From the NCBI RefSeq assembly GCF_002567005.1, contig NZ_NUZU01000013.1, forward strand, positions 268,636 through 332,635: DNA of 64,000 bases, in the 5' to 3' direction. Within the stretch, counting starts at the first letter, position 1. Each line of letters starts with the position of its first letter. The DNA is from Bacillus sp. AFS073361 (GTDB lineage: Bacteria > Bacillota > Bacilli > Bacillales > Cytobacillaceae). Below the pieces are notes generated by a model that made no database searches, was not told where the DNA came from, and worked only from the letters and a program-made list of their open reading frames with translations. Both the position numbers and the translations under genes were made by a program. Of this stretch, positions 37,184 to 50,709 are shown piece after piece.

Positions 37184-37857
37184 TGGTAGAAGCAAAATAC
37201 GAAATAATAAAACAACAAATCATTGAGGCCTGCCTTCGAGTCAAGCGAAACCCTGAAGAAGTCAGGGTGATAGCGGTTACTAAATATGTTAGTACTGAGA
37301 GAGCAAATGAAGCACTTCAAGCAGGAATAATAAATCTAGGTGAGAATCGGGATGAGGGACTCCTCAGGAAGTGGGAAGAACTTAGGGACAAGCCTGTTTG
37401 GCATTATATCGGTTCACTTCAAACACGAAAAGTAAAGAATATTGTTAATATTGTTGAGTATATCCATTCTTTGGACAGGATTTCTCTTGCAGAAGAAATT
37501 AATAAACGGGCAGAGCGTAAGGTAAAATGCTTGGTCCAAGTTAATGTCTCTGGAGAAGAATCCAAGCATGGCTTACCTGCTGAAGAAGTACTGACTTTTA
37601 TTGAATCACTTCGTAAGTTTGAACACATCAGTGTTGAAGGTTTAATGACAATGGCTCCACTTACTGATAATGAATCGCAAATACGTGAATGTTTTCATAA
37701 ATTAAGTGAACTTCGTAAACAAGTCCAAGCCTTAAATTTGGATTATGCTCCTTGCACCGAACTTTCGATGGGCATGTCAAATGATTTTGAAATTGCTATT
37801 GAAGAAGGGGCTACAATGGTAAGAATAGGCACTGCGCTTGTTGGTGAAGATGGTTAG
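37180..37857 (+). CDS. ylmE: PLP-binding protein YlmE (YggS/PLPBP family)
   Basis: A 225-residue single-domain alanine-racemase-like PLP-binding protein involved in PLP homeostasis rather than racemisation. The PLP lysine is Lys35 in VIAVTKYVS. Other marks: [37 protein letters not shown] and [16 protein letters not shown]. Two consecutive ATGs exist (37180 and 37183); the first overlaps the ylmD stop. Confidence 0.94.
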   Translation: MMVEAKYEIIKQQIIEACLRVKRNPEEVRVIAVTKYVSTERANEALQAGIINLGENRDEGLLRKWEELRDKPVWHYIGSLQTRKVKNIVNIVEYIHSLDRISLAEEINKRAERKVKCLVQVNVSGEESKHGLPAEEVLTFIESLRKFEHISVEGLMTMAPLTDNESQIRECFHKLSELRKQVQALNLDYAPCTELSMGMSNDFEIAIEEGATMVRIGTALVGEDG

Positions 37858-37868
37858 GAGAGAAAATC

Positions 37869-38330
37869 ATGACGATTAAATCGAAATTAAAAACATTTTT
37901 CTTTTTGGATGATGAATATGATGATAACAAAGTTGATTATCCAGAAGTAGTTGAACCACTTCCTGTAAAACAAAAGCAACAACCAGTGGTAAAGAACCAA
38001 AACGTCGTCAGCTTGCAAACCGTGCAAAAGGCTGCCAATTCCACAAAGTCATCCAAAGTAATTTTAGTTGAGCCACGCTCTTATTCTGAGTCAACTGAAA
38101 TTGCTGATCATTTAAAAAGCCGCCGCGCAGTGGTCGTGAACCTGCAGCGAATTGATAGTGATCAGGGTAGACAAATTGTCGATTTTCTCAGTGGCGCTGT
38201 TTATGCAATTGGTGGAGACATTCAAAAGATTGGTTTTAGTATATTCTTATGTACACCCGATAATGTTGAGGTTTCAGGAAATATATCAGAACTTATTCCT
38301 GACTTTGAAAATCAAAATACGAGGTGGTAA
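37869..38330 (+). CDS. sepF: Cell division protein SepF
   Basis: A 153-residue divisome protein that binds the FtsZ tail and forms rings, anchoring Z rings to the membrane. The N-terminal amphipathic membrane-binding helix ([11 protein letters not shown]) is followed by a low-complexity linker (about 18-60) and the compact SepF domain (about 61-150, [11 protein letters not shown] ... VVVNLQRID ... [12 protein letters not shown]). AGGAGAG precedes ATG, and the gene is co-transcribed with ylmDE. Confidence 0.95.
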   Translation: MTIKSKLKTFFFLDDEYDDNKVDYPEVVEPLPVKQKQQPVVKNQNVVSLQTVQKAANSTKSSKVILVEPRSYSESTEIADHLKSRRAVVVNLQRIDSDQGRQIVDFLSGAVYAIGGDIQKIGFSIFLCTPDNVEVSGNISELIPDFENQNTRW

Positions 38331-38336
38331 TGCTTA

Positions 38337-38603
38337 ATGGCACTGGTTTTTAGTTTATTACAGAAGCTAATACAACTTTATTCGTATGCCTTAATTATAT
38401 ATATTTTAATGTCTTGGTTCCCAAACGCTAGAGAGTCATCTATTGGACAATTTTTTGCGAGGATTTGTGAACCTTATTTAGAGCCATTTAGACGAATCAT
38501 TCCACCGATTGGTATGATGGACATCTCTCCAATCGTTGCCTTTCTTGTTCTTAATTTTGCGCAAAGTGGATTATCAAGTGTCTATCGTTTTCTTGTTTCT
38601 TAA
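38337..38603 (+). CDS. ylmG: YggT-family membrane protein YlmG
   Basis: An 88-residue protein with two membrane helices (about 7-27 and 62-82) and the YggT signature ([28 protein letters not shown]). Its function is not well defined; the family is linked to division and chromosome organisation by gene position next to sepF. ATG 38337 lies 10 bases after GAGGTGG at the end of sepF. Confidence 0.92.
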   Translation: MALVFSLLQKLIQLYSYALIIYILMSWFPNARESSIGQFFARICEPYLEPFRRIIPPIGMMDISPIVAFLVLNFAQSGLSSVYRFLVS

Positions 38604-38633
38604 GAATATTGAATCTAGGTTGTGTATTGAATT

Positions 38634-39410
38634 ATGAATATTTATCAGCACTTTCGTCCAGAAGAGCGAGAATTTATTGATCAGGTGTTAAATTGGAAGA
38701 ATTATGTAGACACACAATATACTCCTAAATTAACTGATTTCCTTGATCCAAGAGAACAGCATATTCTTAAAATGTTAATTGGTGAAAATGGTGATGTAAA
38801 ATATAAACTTTTTGGCGGCGGCACGGATGTAGAACGAAAAAGAGCCTTAATTTTTCCAGATTATCTAACTTCGATTAATCATGATGAATTTCAAATAAGC
38901 CTTTTCAACATCCATTATCCAACCAAGTTTGTTACAATCGAACACCGACAGGTATTGGGTACGCTTATGTCCTTAGGCCTAAAGCGGGGGAAATTTGGGG
39001 ATATCATCATTATAGATGGGAAATGCCAATTTTTTGCTGCAAAGGATATTAGCGACTATATATTAAGTAACGTTGAAACAATTGGCAGGGCAGGCGTAAA
39101 ACTAACTGAAACAGATATAGAAAATGCACTTTCCACCAATGAAAAATTGGTGGAAAGTGATTTAACGATATCTTCTTTGAGGCTTGATACTGTGATTTCA
39201 GGAATTTATCATGTGTCACGGCAGAAATCACAACTCTTTATTCAACAGGGACTCGTGAAGGTGAATTGGACATTAATTGAAAATCCATCATTTGAATGCG
39301 GTGTGGGTGATATGATTTCTGTTAGAGGTAGTGGCCGAGCAAAAATTCTTGCCATTGAAGGGAAAACAAAAAAAGAAAAATGGCGACTAAATGTCGGAAA
39401 ACAAAAATAA
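38634..39410 (+). CDS. ylmH: S4-domain RNA-binding protein YlmH
   Basis: A 258-residue protein with an N-terminal YlmH-specific part (about 1-170) and a C-terminal S4 domain (about 180-240: LRLDTVISGIYHVSRQKSQLFIQQGLVKVNW). B. subtilis YlmH has been implicated in rescue of stalled 50S-peptidyl-tRNA complexes in the same quality-control pathway as RqcH, whose gene lies about 18 kb downstream. ATG 38634 has no strong ribosome site close by, which is unusual for this region. Confidence 0.92.
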   Translation: MNIYQHFRPEEREFIDQVLNWKNYVDTQYTPKLTDFLDPREQHILKMLIGENGDVKYKLFGGGTDVERKRALIFPDYLTSINHDEFQISLFNIHYPTKFVTIEHRQVLGTLMSLGLKRGKFGDIIIIDGKCQFFAAKDISDYILSNVETIGRAGVKLTETDIENALSTNEKLVESDLTISSLRLDTVISGIYHVSRQKSQLFIQQGLVKVNWTLIENPSFECGVGDMISVRGSGRAKILAIEGKTKKEKWRLNVGKQK

Positions 39411-39497
39411 GTACAAAAATAAAGAAGGAAATTCGATGAATGATGTCGAATTCTTGCATATACATATAGAATTAGAGATTGTATGGAGGTGGCATTG

Positions 39498-40013
39498 ATG
39501 CCGTTAACACCGTTGGATATTCACAATAAGGAGTTTAATAAGGGTTTTAGAGGATATGATGAGGATGAGGTAAACGAGTTTCTCGACCAGGTTATCAAGG
39601 ATTATGAATTAGTACTTAGAGAAAAAAAAGAATTAGAAGAACGCTTGAATGATATGAATGAGCGACTTGGTCACTTTGTTACAATTGAAGAAACTTTAAA
39701 TAAATCAATCATCATTGCGCAAGAAGCGGGTGAGGATGTTAAAAGGAATGCTCAAAAGGAAGCAAAGTTGATTATTAAGGAAGCGGAAAAAAATGCGGAT
39801 CGGATTGTCAATGAATCCCTTTCAAAAGCAAGAAAGATTGCTCTTGAAATCGAGGATTTAAAAAAGCAGTCAAAAGTATTCCGTACACGTTTTAAAATGT
39901 TGATTGAGGCCCAGCTTGATATGTTAAATACCGATGATTGGGATCACTTATTAGAATATGAGGTAGATGCAACAGAACTAAAAGTTCATGAAGAAGAAGA
40001 TTCATTAGCTTGA
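39498..40013 (+). CDS. divIVA: Cell pole/division site protein DivIVA
   Basis: A 171-residue coiled-coil protein that recognises curved membrane. The N-terminal lipid-binding domain (LTPLDIHNKEFNKGFRGYDEDEVNEFLD, about 3-30) has the family GYDxDEVNxFLD signature. Long coiled coils span about 31-65 and 75-130, with a short acidic tail. GGAGGTGG selects ATG 39498 over the frame opening at 39483. The ileS promoter overlaps its stop. Confidence 0.96.
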   Translation: MPLTPLDIHNKEFNKGFRGYDEDEVNEFLDQVIKDYELVLREKKELEERLNDMNERLGHFVTIEETLNKSIIIAQEAGEDVKRNAQKEAKLIIKEAEKNADRIVNESLSKARKIALEIEDLKKQSKVFRTRFKMLIEAQLDMLNTDDWDHLLEYEVDATELKVHEEEDSLA

Positions 40014-40039
40014 CGAAAAGTGTTTTTATAGCATATAAT
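40010..40039 (+). promoter_or_regulatory. Sigma-A promoter of ileS
   Basis: TTGACG (40010-40015), an 18-base spacer and TATAAT (40034-40039). The -35 overlaps the divIVA stop codon. Confidence 0.85.
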
Positions 40040-40049
40040 TTCTTAACAG

Positions 40050-40328
40050 TTATAAAGAATGGTCAATGACGATGATAGGGACAGTATAATTTTTCTAGGA
40101 CTTTTTTAGCGAGTCAGGGGTGGTGGAAGCCTGGTAAAGTTGAAAAATTGAAGATCACCCTTGAGTTCCAAAGCTGAACTTCCTAATTTAAGGCTAGTAG
40201 GCTTAGGCGTGTTATTCACGTTACGAATGCTAAAGAGGATAGTCGATTTGATTCGAACTATCTATCAGGGTGGTACCGCGGGAATAAAACCTTCTCGTCC
40301 CTATTTTGGGATGAGAGGGTTTTTTTAT
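40050..40328 (+). ncRNA. T-box leader controlling ileS
   Basis: A tRNA-sensing T-box riboswitch. The stem I features AGCGAGTCAGGGGTGGTGGAA are present. A candidate specifier codon is ATC (Ile) at 40154-40156 in GAAGATCACC. The T-box core GGTGGTACCGCG is at 40271-40282 and binds the tRNA acceptor end. The terminator AACCTTCTCGTCCC/GGGATGAGAGGGTT with a T run (40289-40328) ends it. Uncharged tRNA-Ile is expected to favour readthrough into ileS. The short open frame at 40161-40355 is not a gene. Confidence 0.92.
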
Positions 40329-40379
40329 TTGTCTATTGGCTATTCTGTTATATGAAGAGGATTACAGGAGGAAGAAAAA

Positions 40380-43145
40380 ATGGAGTATAAAAATACGTTA
40401 TTAATGCCGCAAACTGAATTTCCGATGCGTGGCAATCTTCCGCAAAGAGAGCCTGAGATTCAGGCAAAATGGGAAGAGTTGAATATTTACAAAAAAGTTC
40501 AAGAACGGACCAAAGGACGTCCGATGTTTGTATTACATGATGGTCCTCCATATGCCAATGGTGACATCCATATGGGGCATGCCCTTAATAAAATTTTAAA
40601 AGATATGATTGTCCGCTATAAATCCATGAGCGGTTTCCATGCACCATACGTACCAGGCTGGGACACACATGGTCTACCAATCGAGCAAGCGTTAACGAAT
40701 AAAGGTGTGAAACGTAAAGAAATGACGGTTGCAGAATTCCGTCAACTTTGTACTAAGTATGCACTCGAGCAAATTGACAATCAGCGTGAACAATTTAAAC
40801 GTCTGGGTGTCCGCGGTGACTGGGAAAACCCTTATATTACCTTAAAACCTGCCTATGAAGCACAGCAAATTAAAGTCTTCGGTGAAATGGCTAAGAAAGG
40901 TTATATTTATAAAGGACTTAAGCCTGTCTATTGGTCACCATCAAGTGAATCTGCACTTGCTGAAGCAGAGATTGAATACCAAGACAAAAAATCCGCTTCG
41001 ATTTATGTAGGCTTTAAGGTGAAGGATGGAAAAGGTGTACTAGATGCAGACACCCAAATTATTATCTGGACAACAACTCCTTGGACAATTCCGGCGAACT
41101 TAGGTATTTCTGTACATCCGGACCTAACATATGTTGTGGTTGAAGCAAATGAAAACAAATATCTAGTTGCTGAGGCTCTTCTCGAATCTGTTTCGAAGGA
41201 AATTGGCTGGGAAGAATTAACCGTTGTTAAAAAGGTAAAAGGAAATGATTTAGAGAATATTTTAACTGTCCATCCGCTTTATGGCCGGGATTCATTGGTG
41301 ATGTTAGGAGAACATGTAACAACAGATGCAGGTACTGGCTGTGTCCACACAGCACCAGGTCACGGGGAAGATGACTTTTACGTGGGCCAAAAATATGGTT
41401 TAGATGTCCTATGCCCTGTTGATGATAAAGGTGTGATGACGAGTGAAGCGCCAGGTTTTGAAGGGTTATTTTACGATAAAGCTAATAAACCAATCACACA
41501 AGCATTAGAAGATGCAGGTGCATTGCTCAAACTTTCGTTTATTACCCATTCATATCCACACGATTGGAGAACGAAGAAACCGGTAATCTACCGAGCGACA
41601 GCACAATGGTTTGCATCTATTAAAGATTTCCGTAATGAATTACTAGATGCAGTCAAGGAAACAAAATGGATTCCTGCTTGGGGTGAAACGCGATTATTTA
41701 ATATGGTTCGTGACCGCGGTGACTGGTGTATTTCTCGTCAACGTGTCTGGGGAGTACCAATTCCTGTTTTCTATGCAGAAACTGGCGAAGAAATCATTAC
41801 AGATGAAACGATTAATCATGTTTCAGATTTATTCCGTGAATTTGGTTCGAATGTATGGTTTGAGCGTGAGGCAAAAGAATTACTACCTGCCGGCTTTACC
41901 CATCCAGGAAGTCCAAATGGTATATTTACTAAGGAAACAGATATCATGGATGTGTGGTTTGATTCAGGATCTTCCCATCAAGCTGTTTTGCTTGAAAGAG
42001 ATGATTTAGTTCGTCCAGCTGATCTTTATCTTGAAGGATCGGACCAGTATCGAGGCTGGTTTAACTCGTCATTATCTACTGCTGTAGCCGTGACAGGTGA
42101 AGCACCATATAAAGGAGTATTAAGCCACGGTTTTGCGCTTGATGGAGAAGGCAGGAAGATGAGTAAGTCCATTGGGAATGTCGTTATCCCTGCGAAAGTC
42201 ATGAATCAGTTAGGTGCAGATATTTTACGCCTTTGGGTTGCTTCAGTTGATTATCAAGCGGATGTTCGTGTTTCAGACGCAATCTTGAAGCAGGTCGCAG
42301 AGGTTTATCGGAAAATTCGTAACACCTTCCGTTTCTTATTAGGAAATTTAGCTGATTTTACTCCAGCAAATAAAGTGCGATATGAAGATCTCCGTGAAGT
42401 CGACCAATTTATGCTCGTTAAATTAAATAAGTTGATTAAAAATGTTCGCAATGCCTATGAAAACTATGAATTCGCAGGCATCTATCATGCGATTAATAAT
42501 TTCTGTACTCTTGATTTAAGTTCATTTTATTTGGATTTTGCGAAAGATGTTCTTTATATTGAAGCGACAGATAATCATGAGCGACGTGCAATCCAGACGG
42601 TGTTATACGAATCGCTGCTTGCTTTAACAAAATTAGTTTCACCAATTCTTTCACACACTGCGGATGAAGTTTGGAATTTTATCCCTGATGCAACCGAAGA
42701 AAGTGTCCAGTTAACAGATCTACCTGAGTATCAGGAACTACCAAATGCTCAGCCTTTAGAGGAAAAGTGGACTGAATTTATGATTCTTCGTGATGATGTG
42801 TTAAAGGCACTTGAGGAAGCTCGTAATCAGAAAGTGATTGGGAAGTCGTTAACTGCCAAAGTTACACTTTATGTTAATGAAAAATCAAAAGCGTTATTAG
42901 ACTCAATTGAAGAAAATATGAAACAGCTCTTTATTATCTCAGGCTTTGAAGTGGCAGGAACCTATGAGGAAGCCCCTGATAATGCAATTAAATTAGAAAC
43001 TGCGGCTATTGTTATAACTAAAGCCGATGGTGAAACATGTGAGCGTTGCTGGATTGTAACACCAGAAGTAGGTCAAGATCCAGAACACCCAACACTTTGC
43101 CCACGTTGTGCTGAAGTCGTAAAAGCTAACTATACTCATAATTAA
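40380..43145 (+). CDS. ileS: Isoleucyl-tRNA synthetase
   Basis: A 921-residue class I aminoacyl-tRNA synthetase. HMGH (residues 64-67) is the HIGH motif and KMSKS is at 593-597, with the CP1 editing domain between them ([23 protein letters not shown]). The C-terminal zinc finger CERCW ... CPRC is intact. This is the short bacterial (mupirocin-sensitive type) form by layout. AGGAGGAAG precedes ATG. Expression is set by the T-box leader. Confidence 0.98.
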   Translation: MEYKNTLLMPQTEFPMRGNLPQREPEIQAKWEELNIYKKVQERTKGRPMFVLHDGPPYANGDIHMGHALNKILKDMIVRYKSMSGFHAPYVPGWDTHGLPIEQALTNKGVKRKEMTVAEFRQLCTKYALEQIDNQREQFKRLGVRGDWENPYITLKPAYEAQQIKVFGEMAKKGYIYKGLKPVYWSPSSESALAEAEIEYQDKKSASIYVGFKVKDGKGVLDADTQIIIWTTTPWTIPANLGISVHPDLTYVVVEANENKYLVAEALLESVSKEIGWEELTVVKKVKGNDLENILTVHPLYGRDSLVMLGEHVTTDAGTGCVHTAPGHGEDDFYVGQKYGLDVLCPVDDKGVMTSEAPGFEGLFYDKANKPITQALEDAGALLKLSFITHSYPHDWRTKKPVIYRATAQWFASIKDFRNELLDAVKETKWIPAWGETRLFNMVRDRGDWCISRQRVWGVPIPVFYAETGEEIITDETINHVSDLFREFGSNVWFEREAKELLPAGFTHPGSPNGIFTKETDIMDVWFDSGSSHQAVLLERDDLVRPADLYLEGSDQYRGWFNSSLSTAVAVTGEAPYKGVLSHGFALDGEGRKMSKSIGNVVIPAKVMNQLGADILRLWVASVDYQADVRVSDAILKQVAEVYRKIRNTFRFLLGNLADFTPANKVRYEDLREVDQFMLVKLNKLIKNVRNAYENYEFAGIYHAINNFCTLDLSSFYLDFAKDVLYIEATDNHERRAIQTVLYESLLALTKLVSPILSHTADEVWNFIPDATEESVQLTDLPEYQELPNAQPLEEKWTEFMILRDDVLKALEEARNQKVIGKSLTAKVTLYVNEKSKALLDSIEENMKQLFIISGFEVAGTYEEAPDNAIKLETAAIVITKADGETCERCWIVTPEVGQDPEHPTLCPRCAEVVKANYTHN

Positions 43146-43149
43146 TCTG

Positions 43150-43187
43150 AAAGCCCTGTGCTAATGCATAGGGCTTTTAAATTTTTC
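43150..43187 (+). terminator. Intrinsic terminator after ileS
   Basis: AAGCCCTGTG and CATAGGGCTT (one G-U pair) form a 10-bp stem around CTAATG, followed by TTAAATTTTT. Confidence 0.88.
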
Positions 43188-43285
43188 CTTCTCCGTTAAT
43201 TGTTGTAGTTGTTGTCAAATGTTTTTCCGAGTCGGTTATTGCTTGGCGGAAATAATAAGACAAATAAAACACGGAGGTAACAACT

Positions 43286-43570
43286 ATGAATGCCACGCAG
43301 GAACAGCTGTTTTTGGAACTCCGTCATACGAAAGAAGAAATTGAATATTCGTTAAAAAACAAACCAAAGCAGGATTGGTTTACTGCCGTCTTAGAAGAGG
43401 AATTATCAGATATTAATACAGCAATTCGAAAACTTGAAAATGGAAACTTTGGGCAATGCGAAATCTCTGGGGAATTTTTGCCTAATGAATTATTACAGAT
43501 GATTCCTACTATAAAGTCAGTAAAGGATTCAGAGTACTTACTGCATTATTACAAAAAACCGATTTACTAA
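43286..43570 (+). CDS. Short DksA/TraR-like protein (YlyA position)
   Basis: A 94-residue protein in the place of B. subtilis ylyA (between ileS and lspA). An N-terminal coiled coil (about 3-55) is followed by a segment shaped like the DksA/TraR C-terminal zinc finger: GNFGQCEISGEFLPNELLQMIPT. Only the first cysteine of the usual four is present, so zinc binding is unlikely. Such proteins bind the secondary channel of RNA polymerase. ACGGAGGTAAC precedes ATG. Whether it still acts on polymerase is unknown. Confidence 0.72.
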   Translation: MNATQEQLFLELRHTKEEIEYSLKNKPKQDWFTAVLEEELSDINTAIRKLENGNFGQCEISGEFLPNELLQMIPTIKSVKDSEYLLHYYKKPIY

Positions 43571-43590
43571 TCATTTTCATCAAGTTACAT

Positions 43591-43619
43591 TTTCGTTTCG
43601 CGATAAAGTGTGCTAAAAT
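43591..43619 (+). promoter_or_regulatory. Probable promoter of lspA
   Basis: TTTCGT, a 17-base spacer and TAAAAT (43614-43619) with an extended TG motif (TGC-TAAAAT). The -35 is weak. Confidence 0.55.
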
Positions 43620-43624
43620 GCTTA

Positions 43625-43670
43625 AGAAGTATGATAAGCGAAAGCTTCTAGACTGATTAGTTTAGTCTAG
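43625..43670 (+). promoter_or_regulatory. Two hairpins in the lspA leader
   Basis: AAGC-GAAA-GCTT (43636-43647) is a GNRA-capped hairpin; alternatively AGAAG (43625-43629) pairs with CTTCT (43645-43649). CTAGACT (43648-43654) then pairs perfectly with AGTCTAG (43664-43670). No T run follows. Function unknown. Confidence 0.45.
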
Positions 43671-43692
43671 GTTGATGTGGGGGTATTTCTTA

Positions 43693-44184
43693 GTGTTTTA
43701 TTACTTAATCGCACTTTTTGTTATTTTATTAGATCAAATTACGAAATGGCTTATTGTAAGCAAAATGTATCTAGGAGAAAGTATTCCTATCATTGATAAT
43801 ATTTTCTATATTACTTCTCATCGAAATCGTGGTGCGGCGTGGGGAATATTACAAGGACAAATGTGGCTATTTTACGTTATTACGATAATTGTTATCGTCG
43901 GCATTATGTATTATCTGTACAAAGCTGCAAGAGGGAAATGGATGCTTGGTGTATCTTTGGCATTAATGCTTGGAGGAGCGATTGGAAACTTTATTGACCG
44001 TGTCATTCGCAAGGAAGTTGTTGATTTCATTCATACGTATGTTTTTGGCTATAATTTCCCTGTCTTTAACATCGCGGATTCAGCGTTAGTTATTGGGGTC
44101 ATCTTGTTAATGATTCAAATGTTGCTAGAAGAGAGAGAAACAAAGGAGAAATCATATGGAGAAAATGGAACACATCATTCTTGA
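43693..44184 (+). CDS. lspA: Lipoprotein signal peptidase (signal peptidase II)
   Basis: A 163-residue polytopic aspartic protease that cleaves lipoprotein signal peptides. Four membrane helices are evident. Motifs: DQITKW in helix 1, [12 protein letters not shown], and the two catalytic aspartates in GNFIDR and [11 protein letters not shown]. The frame is open from 43672, but GTG 43693 lies 9 bases after GGGGG and matches the family start MFYYLIAL. Its end overlaps the next gene by 29 bases. Confidence 0.95.
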   Translation: MFYYLIALFVILLDQITKWLIVSKMYLGESIPIIDNIFYITSHRNRGAAWGILQGQMWLFYVITIIVIVGIMYYLYKAARGKWMLGVSLALMLGGAIGNFIDRVIRKEVVDFIHTYVFGYNFPVFNIADSALVIGVILLMIQMLLEERETKEKSYGENGTHHS

Positions 44185-45067
44185 GGAGCAAAAAGGGGAT
44201 CGAATTGATAAGGTGATCTCTGGTCTTGATGAGGAATGGTCAAGAACTCAAGTACAGCAATGGATTAAAGAAGGCAATATTACGGTGAACGGACAACAAA
44301 TTAAAACAAATTATAAATGTAGCTTGAACGATCAAATTGAAATTACGATACCGGACCCTGAAGAGTTAGATGTGGTCCCAGAAGATCTTAATTTAGACAT
44401 TTACTATGAAGACAGTGACGTTTTGGTGGTAAATAAGCCCAGGGGTATGGTCGTTCACCCCGCACCGGGTCACATGTCAGGAACATTGGTCAATGGATTA
44501 ATGTTTCACTGTAAGGATTTATCAGGGATTAACGGTGTGTTAAGACCTGGTATTGTTCATCGAATCGATAAGGATACGTCCGGCTTATTAATGGTAGCTA
44601 AAAATGATTTGGCTCACGAGAGTCTTGTCAATCAGTTAGTGGCCAAATCCGTTACCCGTAAATATAAAGCGATTGTACATGGAGTCATTCCCCATGATTT
44701 TGGAACTGTTGATGCTCCACTTGGCAGGGATACTAAAGACCGGCAAAGCATGACCGTCGTTGATCATGGCAAACATGCGGTCACACACTTTCATGTGCTT
44801 GAACGATATAAAGATTTTACATTCGTAGAATGTCAATTAGAAACCGGCAGAACACACCAAATTCGTGTTCATATGAAATATATTGGCTACCCGCTTGCTG
44901 GAGATCCAAAATATGGACCGAAAAAGACACTCGATATAAACGGACAAGCATTACATGCAGGTGTGCTTGGTTTTAACCACCCTAGAACAAACGAATATCT
45001 AGAATTTGAAGCACCACTGCCAGAAGATATCGAGTCATTACTCAATCAGCTTCGAAATAATCGTTGA
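44156..45067 (+). CDS. ylyB: RluD-family 23S rRNA pseudouridine synthase (YlyB)
   Basis: A 303-residue RluA/RluD-type synthase. An N-terminal S4 domain (about 12-65: [22 protein letters not shown]) is followed by the catalytic domain with the active Asp in [24 protein letters not shown] is the other hallmark. AAGGAG lies 7 bases before ATG 44156, inside lspA. The exact rRNA positions modified cannot be told from sequence. Its stop overlaps the pyr promoter. Confidence 0.93.
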   Translation: MEKMEHIILEEQKGDRIDKVISGLDEEWSRTQVQQWIKEGNITVNGQQIKTNYKCSLNDQIEITIPDPEELDVVPEDLNLDIYYEDSDVLVVNKPRGMVVHPAPGHMSGTLVNGLMFHCKDLSGINGVLRPGIVHRIDKDTSGLLMVAKNDLAHESLVNQLVAKSVTRKYKAIVHGVIPHDFGTVDAPLGRDTKDRQSMTVVDHGKHAVTHFHVLERYKDFTFVECQLETGRTHQIRVHMKYIGYPLAGDPKYGPKKTLDINGQALHAGVLGFNHPRTNEYLEFEAPLPEDIESLLNQLRNNR

Positions 45068-45092
45068 CATAGTCGGTGATTTGAAGTAAGAT
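45064..45092 (+). promoter_or_regulatory. Sigma-A promoter of the pyr operon
   Basis: TTGACA (45064-45069), a 17-base spacer and TAAGAT (45087-45092). The -35 contains the ylyB stop codon. Confidence 0.88.
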
Positions 45093-45119
45093 GATTTTAG
45101 CTTAATAAGCCTTTAAATC

Positions 45120-45797
<678 letters not shown>

Positions 45798-45817
45798 ATA
45801 GTTACCCTTTTAAAAGT

Positions 45818-45914
45818 AGTCCTGTGAGGCTGACAAAGGGGAATATGCCGAAATACACTTATTTAGGCATGTCCATACCCTCTTTGTACCCTCACGGACA
45901 AAGAGGTTTTTTTT
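45818..45914 (+). promoter_or_regulatory. PyrR attenuator 2, between pyrR and pyrP
   Basis: Binding loop AGTCCTGTGAGGCT (45818-45831). The terminator CCTCTTTGT/ACAAAGAGG (45879-45906) has an eight-base T run. Its loop CCCTCACGGAC is complementary to much of the binding loop. Confidence 0.92.
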
Positions 45915-45969
45915 ATGAAAAAAATAAGATACTAAAGAAAAGCAATATAGCAAAATGGGGGAATTCACA

Positions 45970-47277
45970 ATGAACAATAAACCTATCCTAGACGTAAAAG
46001 AGATTCCTAAACCCTTCCAATGGATTACATTAAGTTTACAGCACTTATTCGCCATGTTTGGAGCCACAATATTGGTACCATACCTAGTTGGATTAAGCCC
46101 GGCGATTGCACTTATATCAAGTGGACTTGGCACATTAGCCTTTCTATTACTAACTAAATTCCAAGTTCCAGCTTACTTGGGCTCATCCTTTGCCTTTATT
46201 GCACCTGTAATTGCCGCTAAAGCAGCTGGGGGACCAGGCGGTGCCATGGTCGGTACATTCATCGCAGGACTTGTATACGGACTGGTTTCACTAATCATCA
46301 GCAAGGCAGGTCATCGCTGGATTATGAATCTTCTCCAGCCAATTGTTGTTGGACCAGTTATTATTGTCATCGGATTAGCTCTATCTGGAACTGCTGTGAA
46401 TATGGCGATGAATAATCCTGTGAGTGGAAAATACAGCATGCTTCATTTTTCGGTAGCCCTTGTCACGCTAATAGCAACAATTATCTTTTCGATATATGCA
46501 AAAAAAATGTTAAGTATGATCCCAATCTTAGCAGGGATTATTGTCGGATATATCTACGCACTAGTGGTTGGAGTGGTCGATTTTAAACCAGTTTTAGAGG
46601 CTAAATGGTTTGAAATGCCTGAATTTATCATTCCGTTTGTAAGTTATAAAGTAAAATTCACTTGGGATTTAGTCTTGTTAATGGTCCCAGTTGCAATTGT
46701 AACATTATCAGAGCACATCGGACATCAGTTGGTGCTAAGTAAGGTAGTCGGCCGGGATTATATTAAAGAACCGGGCTTACACCGCTCAATCCTAGGGGAT
46801 GGAACAGCAACGATGATTTCCGCTCTGATTGGCGGGCCGCCCAAAACCACTTATGGTGAAAACATCGGTGTCCTTGCAATTACTCGAATTTATAGTGTGT
46901 ATGTCATTGCTGGTGCAGCAATCTTCGCCATCATCTTTGGCTTTATTGGAAAAATAACTGCTTTAATCAGCACCATTCCAACACCGGTAATGGGCGGCGT
47001 TTCAATCCTTCTTTTCGGAATCATTGCTTCCTCTGGTTTACGAATGCTGGTGGATAGCAAAATTGATTTTGGTAACAAGCGTAACTTAGTCATTTCATCT
47101 GTCATCTTAGTAGTTGGCATTGGTGGAGCAGTGATAAAAGTATCAGAATCATTACAAATCCAGGGGATGGCCCTAGCAGCTATTTGCGGTGTATTGTTAA
47201 ACCTCATTCTTCCTGGAAGAGAGCCAGCGGATGAAAATATGCTAGAGGAATCCACTGATAAACGGAAAACTGCATAA
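45970..47277 (+). CDS. pyrP: Uracil permease PyrP
   Basis: A 435-residue NCS2/NAT-family proton symporter for uracil with about 12-14 membrane segments. Family motifs include QHLFAMFGATILVP near the start, SEHIGHQ and GGPPKTTYGENIGV in the middle. ATG 45970 is served by TGGGGGAA; the earlier ATG 45955 contains that site. Confidence 0.95.
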   Translation: MNNKPILDVKEIPKPFQWITLSLQHLFAMFGATILVPYLVGLSPAIALISSGLGTLAFLLLTKFQVPAYLGSSFAFIAPVIAAKAAGGPGGAMVGTFIAGLVYGLVSLIISKAGHRWIMNLLQPIVVGPVIIVIGLALSGTAVNMAMNNPVSGKYSMLHFSVALVTLIATIIFSIYAKKMLSMIPILAGIIVGYIYALVVGVVDFKPVLEAKWFEMPEFIIPFVSYKVKFTWDLVLLMVPVAIVTLSEHIGHQLVLSKVVGRDYIKEPGLHRSILGDGTATMISALIGGPPKTTYGENIGVLAITRIYSVYVIAGAAIFAIIFGFIGKITALISTIPTPVMGGVSILLFGIIASSGLRMLVDSKIDFGNKRNLVISSVILVVGIGGAVIKVSESLQIQGMALAAICGVLLNLILPGREPADENMLEESTDKRKTA

Positions 47278-47299
47278 ATAAGTTTCAACTCTTTAAAGA

Positions 47300-47404
47300 A
47301 ATCCAGAGAGGTTTATAAGGGTGTAAGCTTAGTACCATGTATGACAACGCATGGATTAAGTTTGTATTTCTTGCACCCGTGACTTCTGGTCAGGGTGTTT
47401 TTTA
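47300..47404 (+). promoter_or_regulatory. PyrR attenuator 3, between pyrP and pyrB
   Basis: Binding loop AATCCAGAGAGGTT (47300-47313) fits ARUCCNGNGAGGYU. The terminator CACCC-TGAC / GTCA-GGGTG (47374-47397) ends in a T run. Confidence 0.92.
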
Positions 47405-47427
47405 TCCAAAATGAGAGAGGCGGATGA

Positions 47428-49617
<2,190 letters not shown>

Positions 49618-49621
<4 letters not shown>

Positions 49622-50709
49622 AAAAACAACTTATATTAGAAGATGGTACCATTTTTATTGGTAAAGGCTTTGGAAGTGATACGGAAACAATTGGTGAAGT
49701 TGTTTTTAATACAGGGATGACAGGCTATCAAGAGATTATATCTGACCCTTCTTATTGCGGACAGATTGTGACATTAACCTATCCACTAATCGGAAATTAC
49801 GGAATAAACCGCGACGATTTCGAATCCATCAATCCAGCTGTTAAAGGATTGATTGTAAAAGAAGCAGCAGACTTCCCGTCCAACTGGAGAAATGAATATA
49901 CATTGGATGAATACTTTGACATGAAAAAGATTCCTGGGATTGCAGGGATTGATACACGTAAATTAACACGGATTATCCGCCAATATGGAACATTGAAAGG
50001 GGCTATCTGCAGCATTGAAAAGGATGCGAATGAGGTTTTAGCTCAATTCCGTAAAGCACCGCTTCAAACAAACCAAGTTAAACAAGTTTCTACTAAAAAT
50101 CCTTACCCAAGTCCAGGACGCGGCAAGAGAGTGGTCCTAGTCGATTTTGGAATGAAACACGGAATCTTACGGGAACTTAACCAACGGGATTGTGATGTGG
50201 TCGTTGTCCCATATCATACAACAGCAGATGAAATCCTTCAGTTGCGCCCAGACGGAATCATGCTTTCAAATGGACCTGGGGATCCAAAAGATGTTCCAGA
50301 AGCGATTGATATGTTAAAAGGAGTATTAGGCAGGGTACCATTGTTCGGAATTTGCTTAGGTCATCAATTGTTTGCCCTAGCATGTGGAGCTAATACGGAA
50401 AAAATGAAGTTCGGTCATCGCGGTTCCAACCATCCGGTTAAAGATCTTGCTACAGGAAAAGTTGCCATTACTTCACAAAACCATGGCTATACAGTTGAGG
50501 AAGAATCAATTAAAAATACAAGATTAGAAATTACTCACATTGCAGTAAATGACGGAACAGTCGAAGGACTGAAACACCTGGATTACCCAGCATTTACAGT
50601 TCAGTATCATCCGGAAGCATCTCCAGGACCAGAAGACGCAAACGGCTTATTCAATCAATTTCTTGACTTGATGGAAAAGAACAAACAGGAGGTTACAGCA
50701 AATGCCTAA
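49618..50709 (+). CDS. pyrAA: Carbamoyl phosphate synthase, small (glutaminase) subunit
   Basis: A 363-residue amidotransferase feeding ammonia to PyrAB. The N-terminal CPSase domain is followed by a class I glutaminase: nucleophile Cys in [10 protein letters not shown] and the His-Glu pair in [10 protein letters not shown]. The frame opens at 49594; ATG 49618, after AAGGGAG and overlapping the pyrC stop, is the start. Confidence 0.97.

Noticed and set aside
39430..39452. AATTCGA/TCGAATT inverted repeat before divIVA as a terminator
   Set aside because: Seven A/T-rich pairs, nine-base loop and no T run; too weak to call.
40161..40355. 64-codon frame upstream of ileS
   Set aside because: It covers the T-box core and terminator, which explain the sequence.
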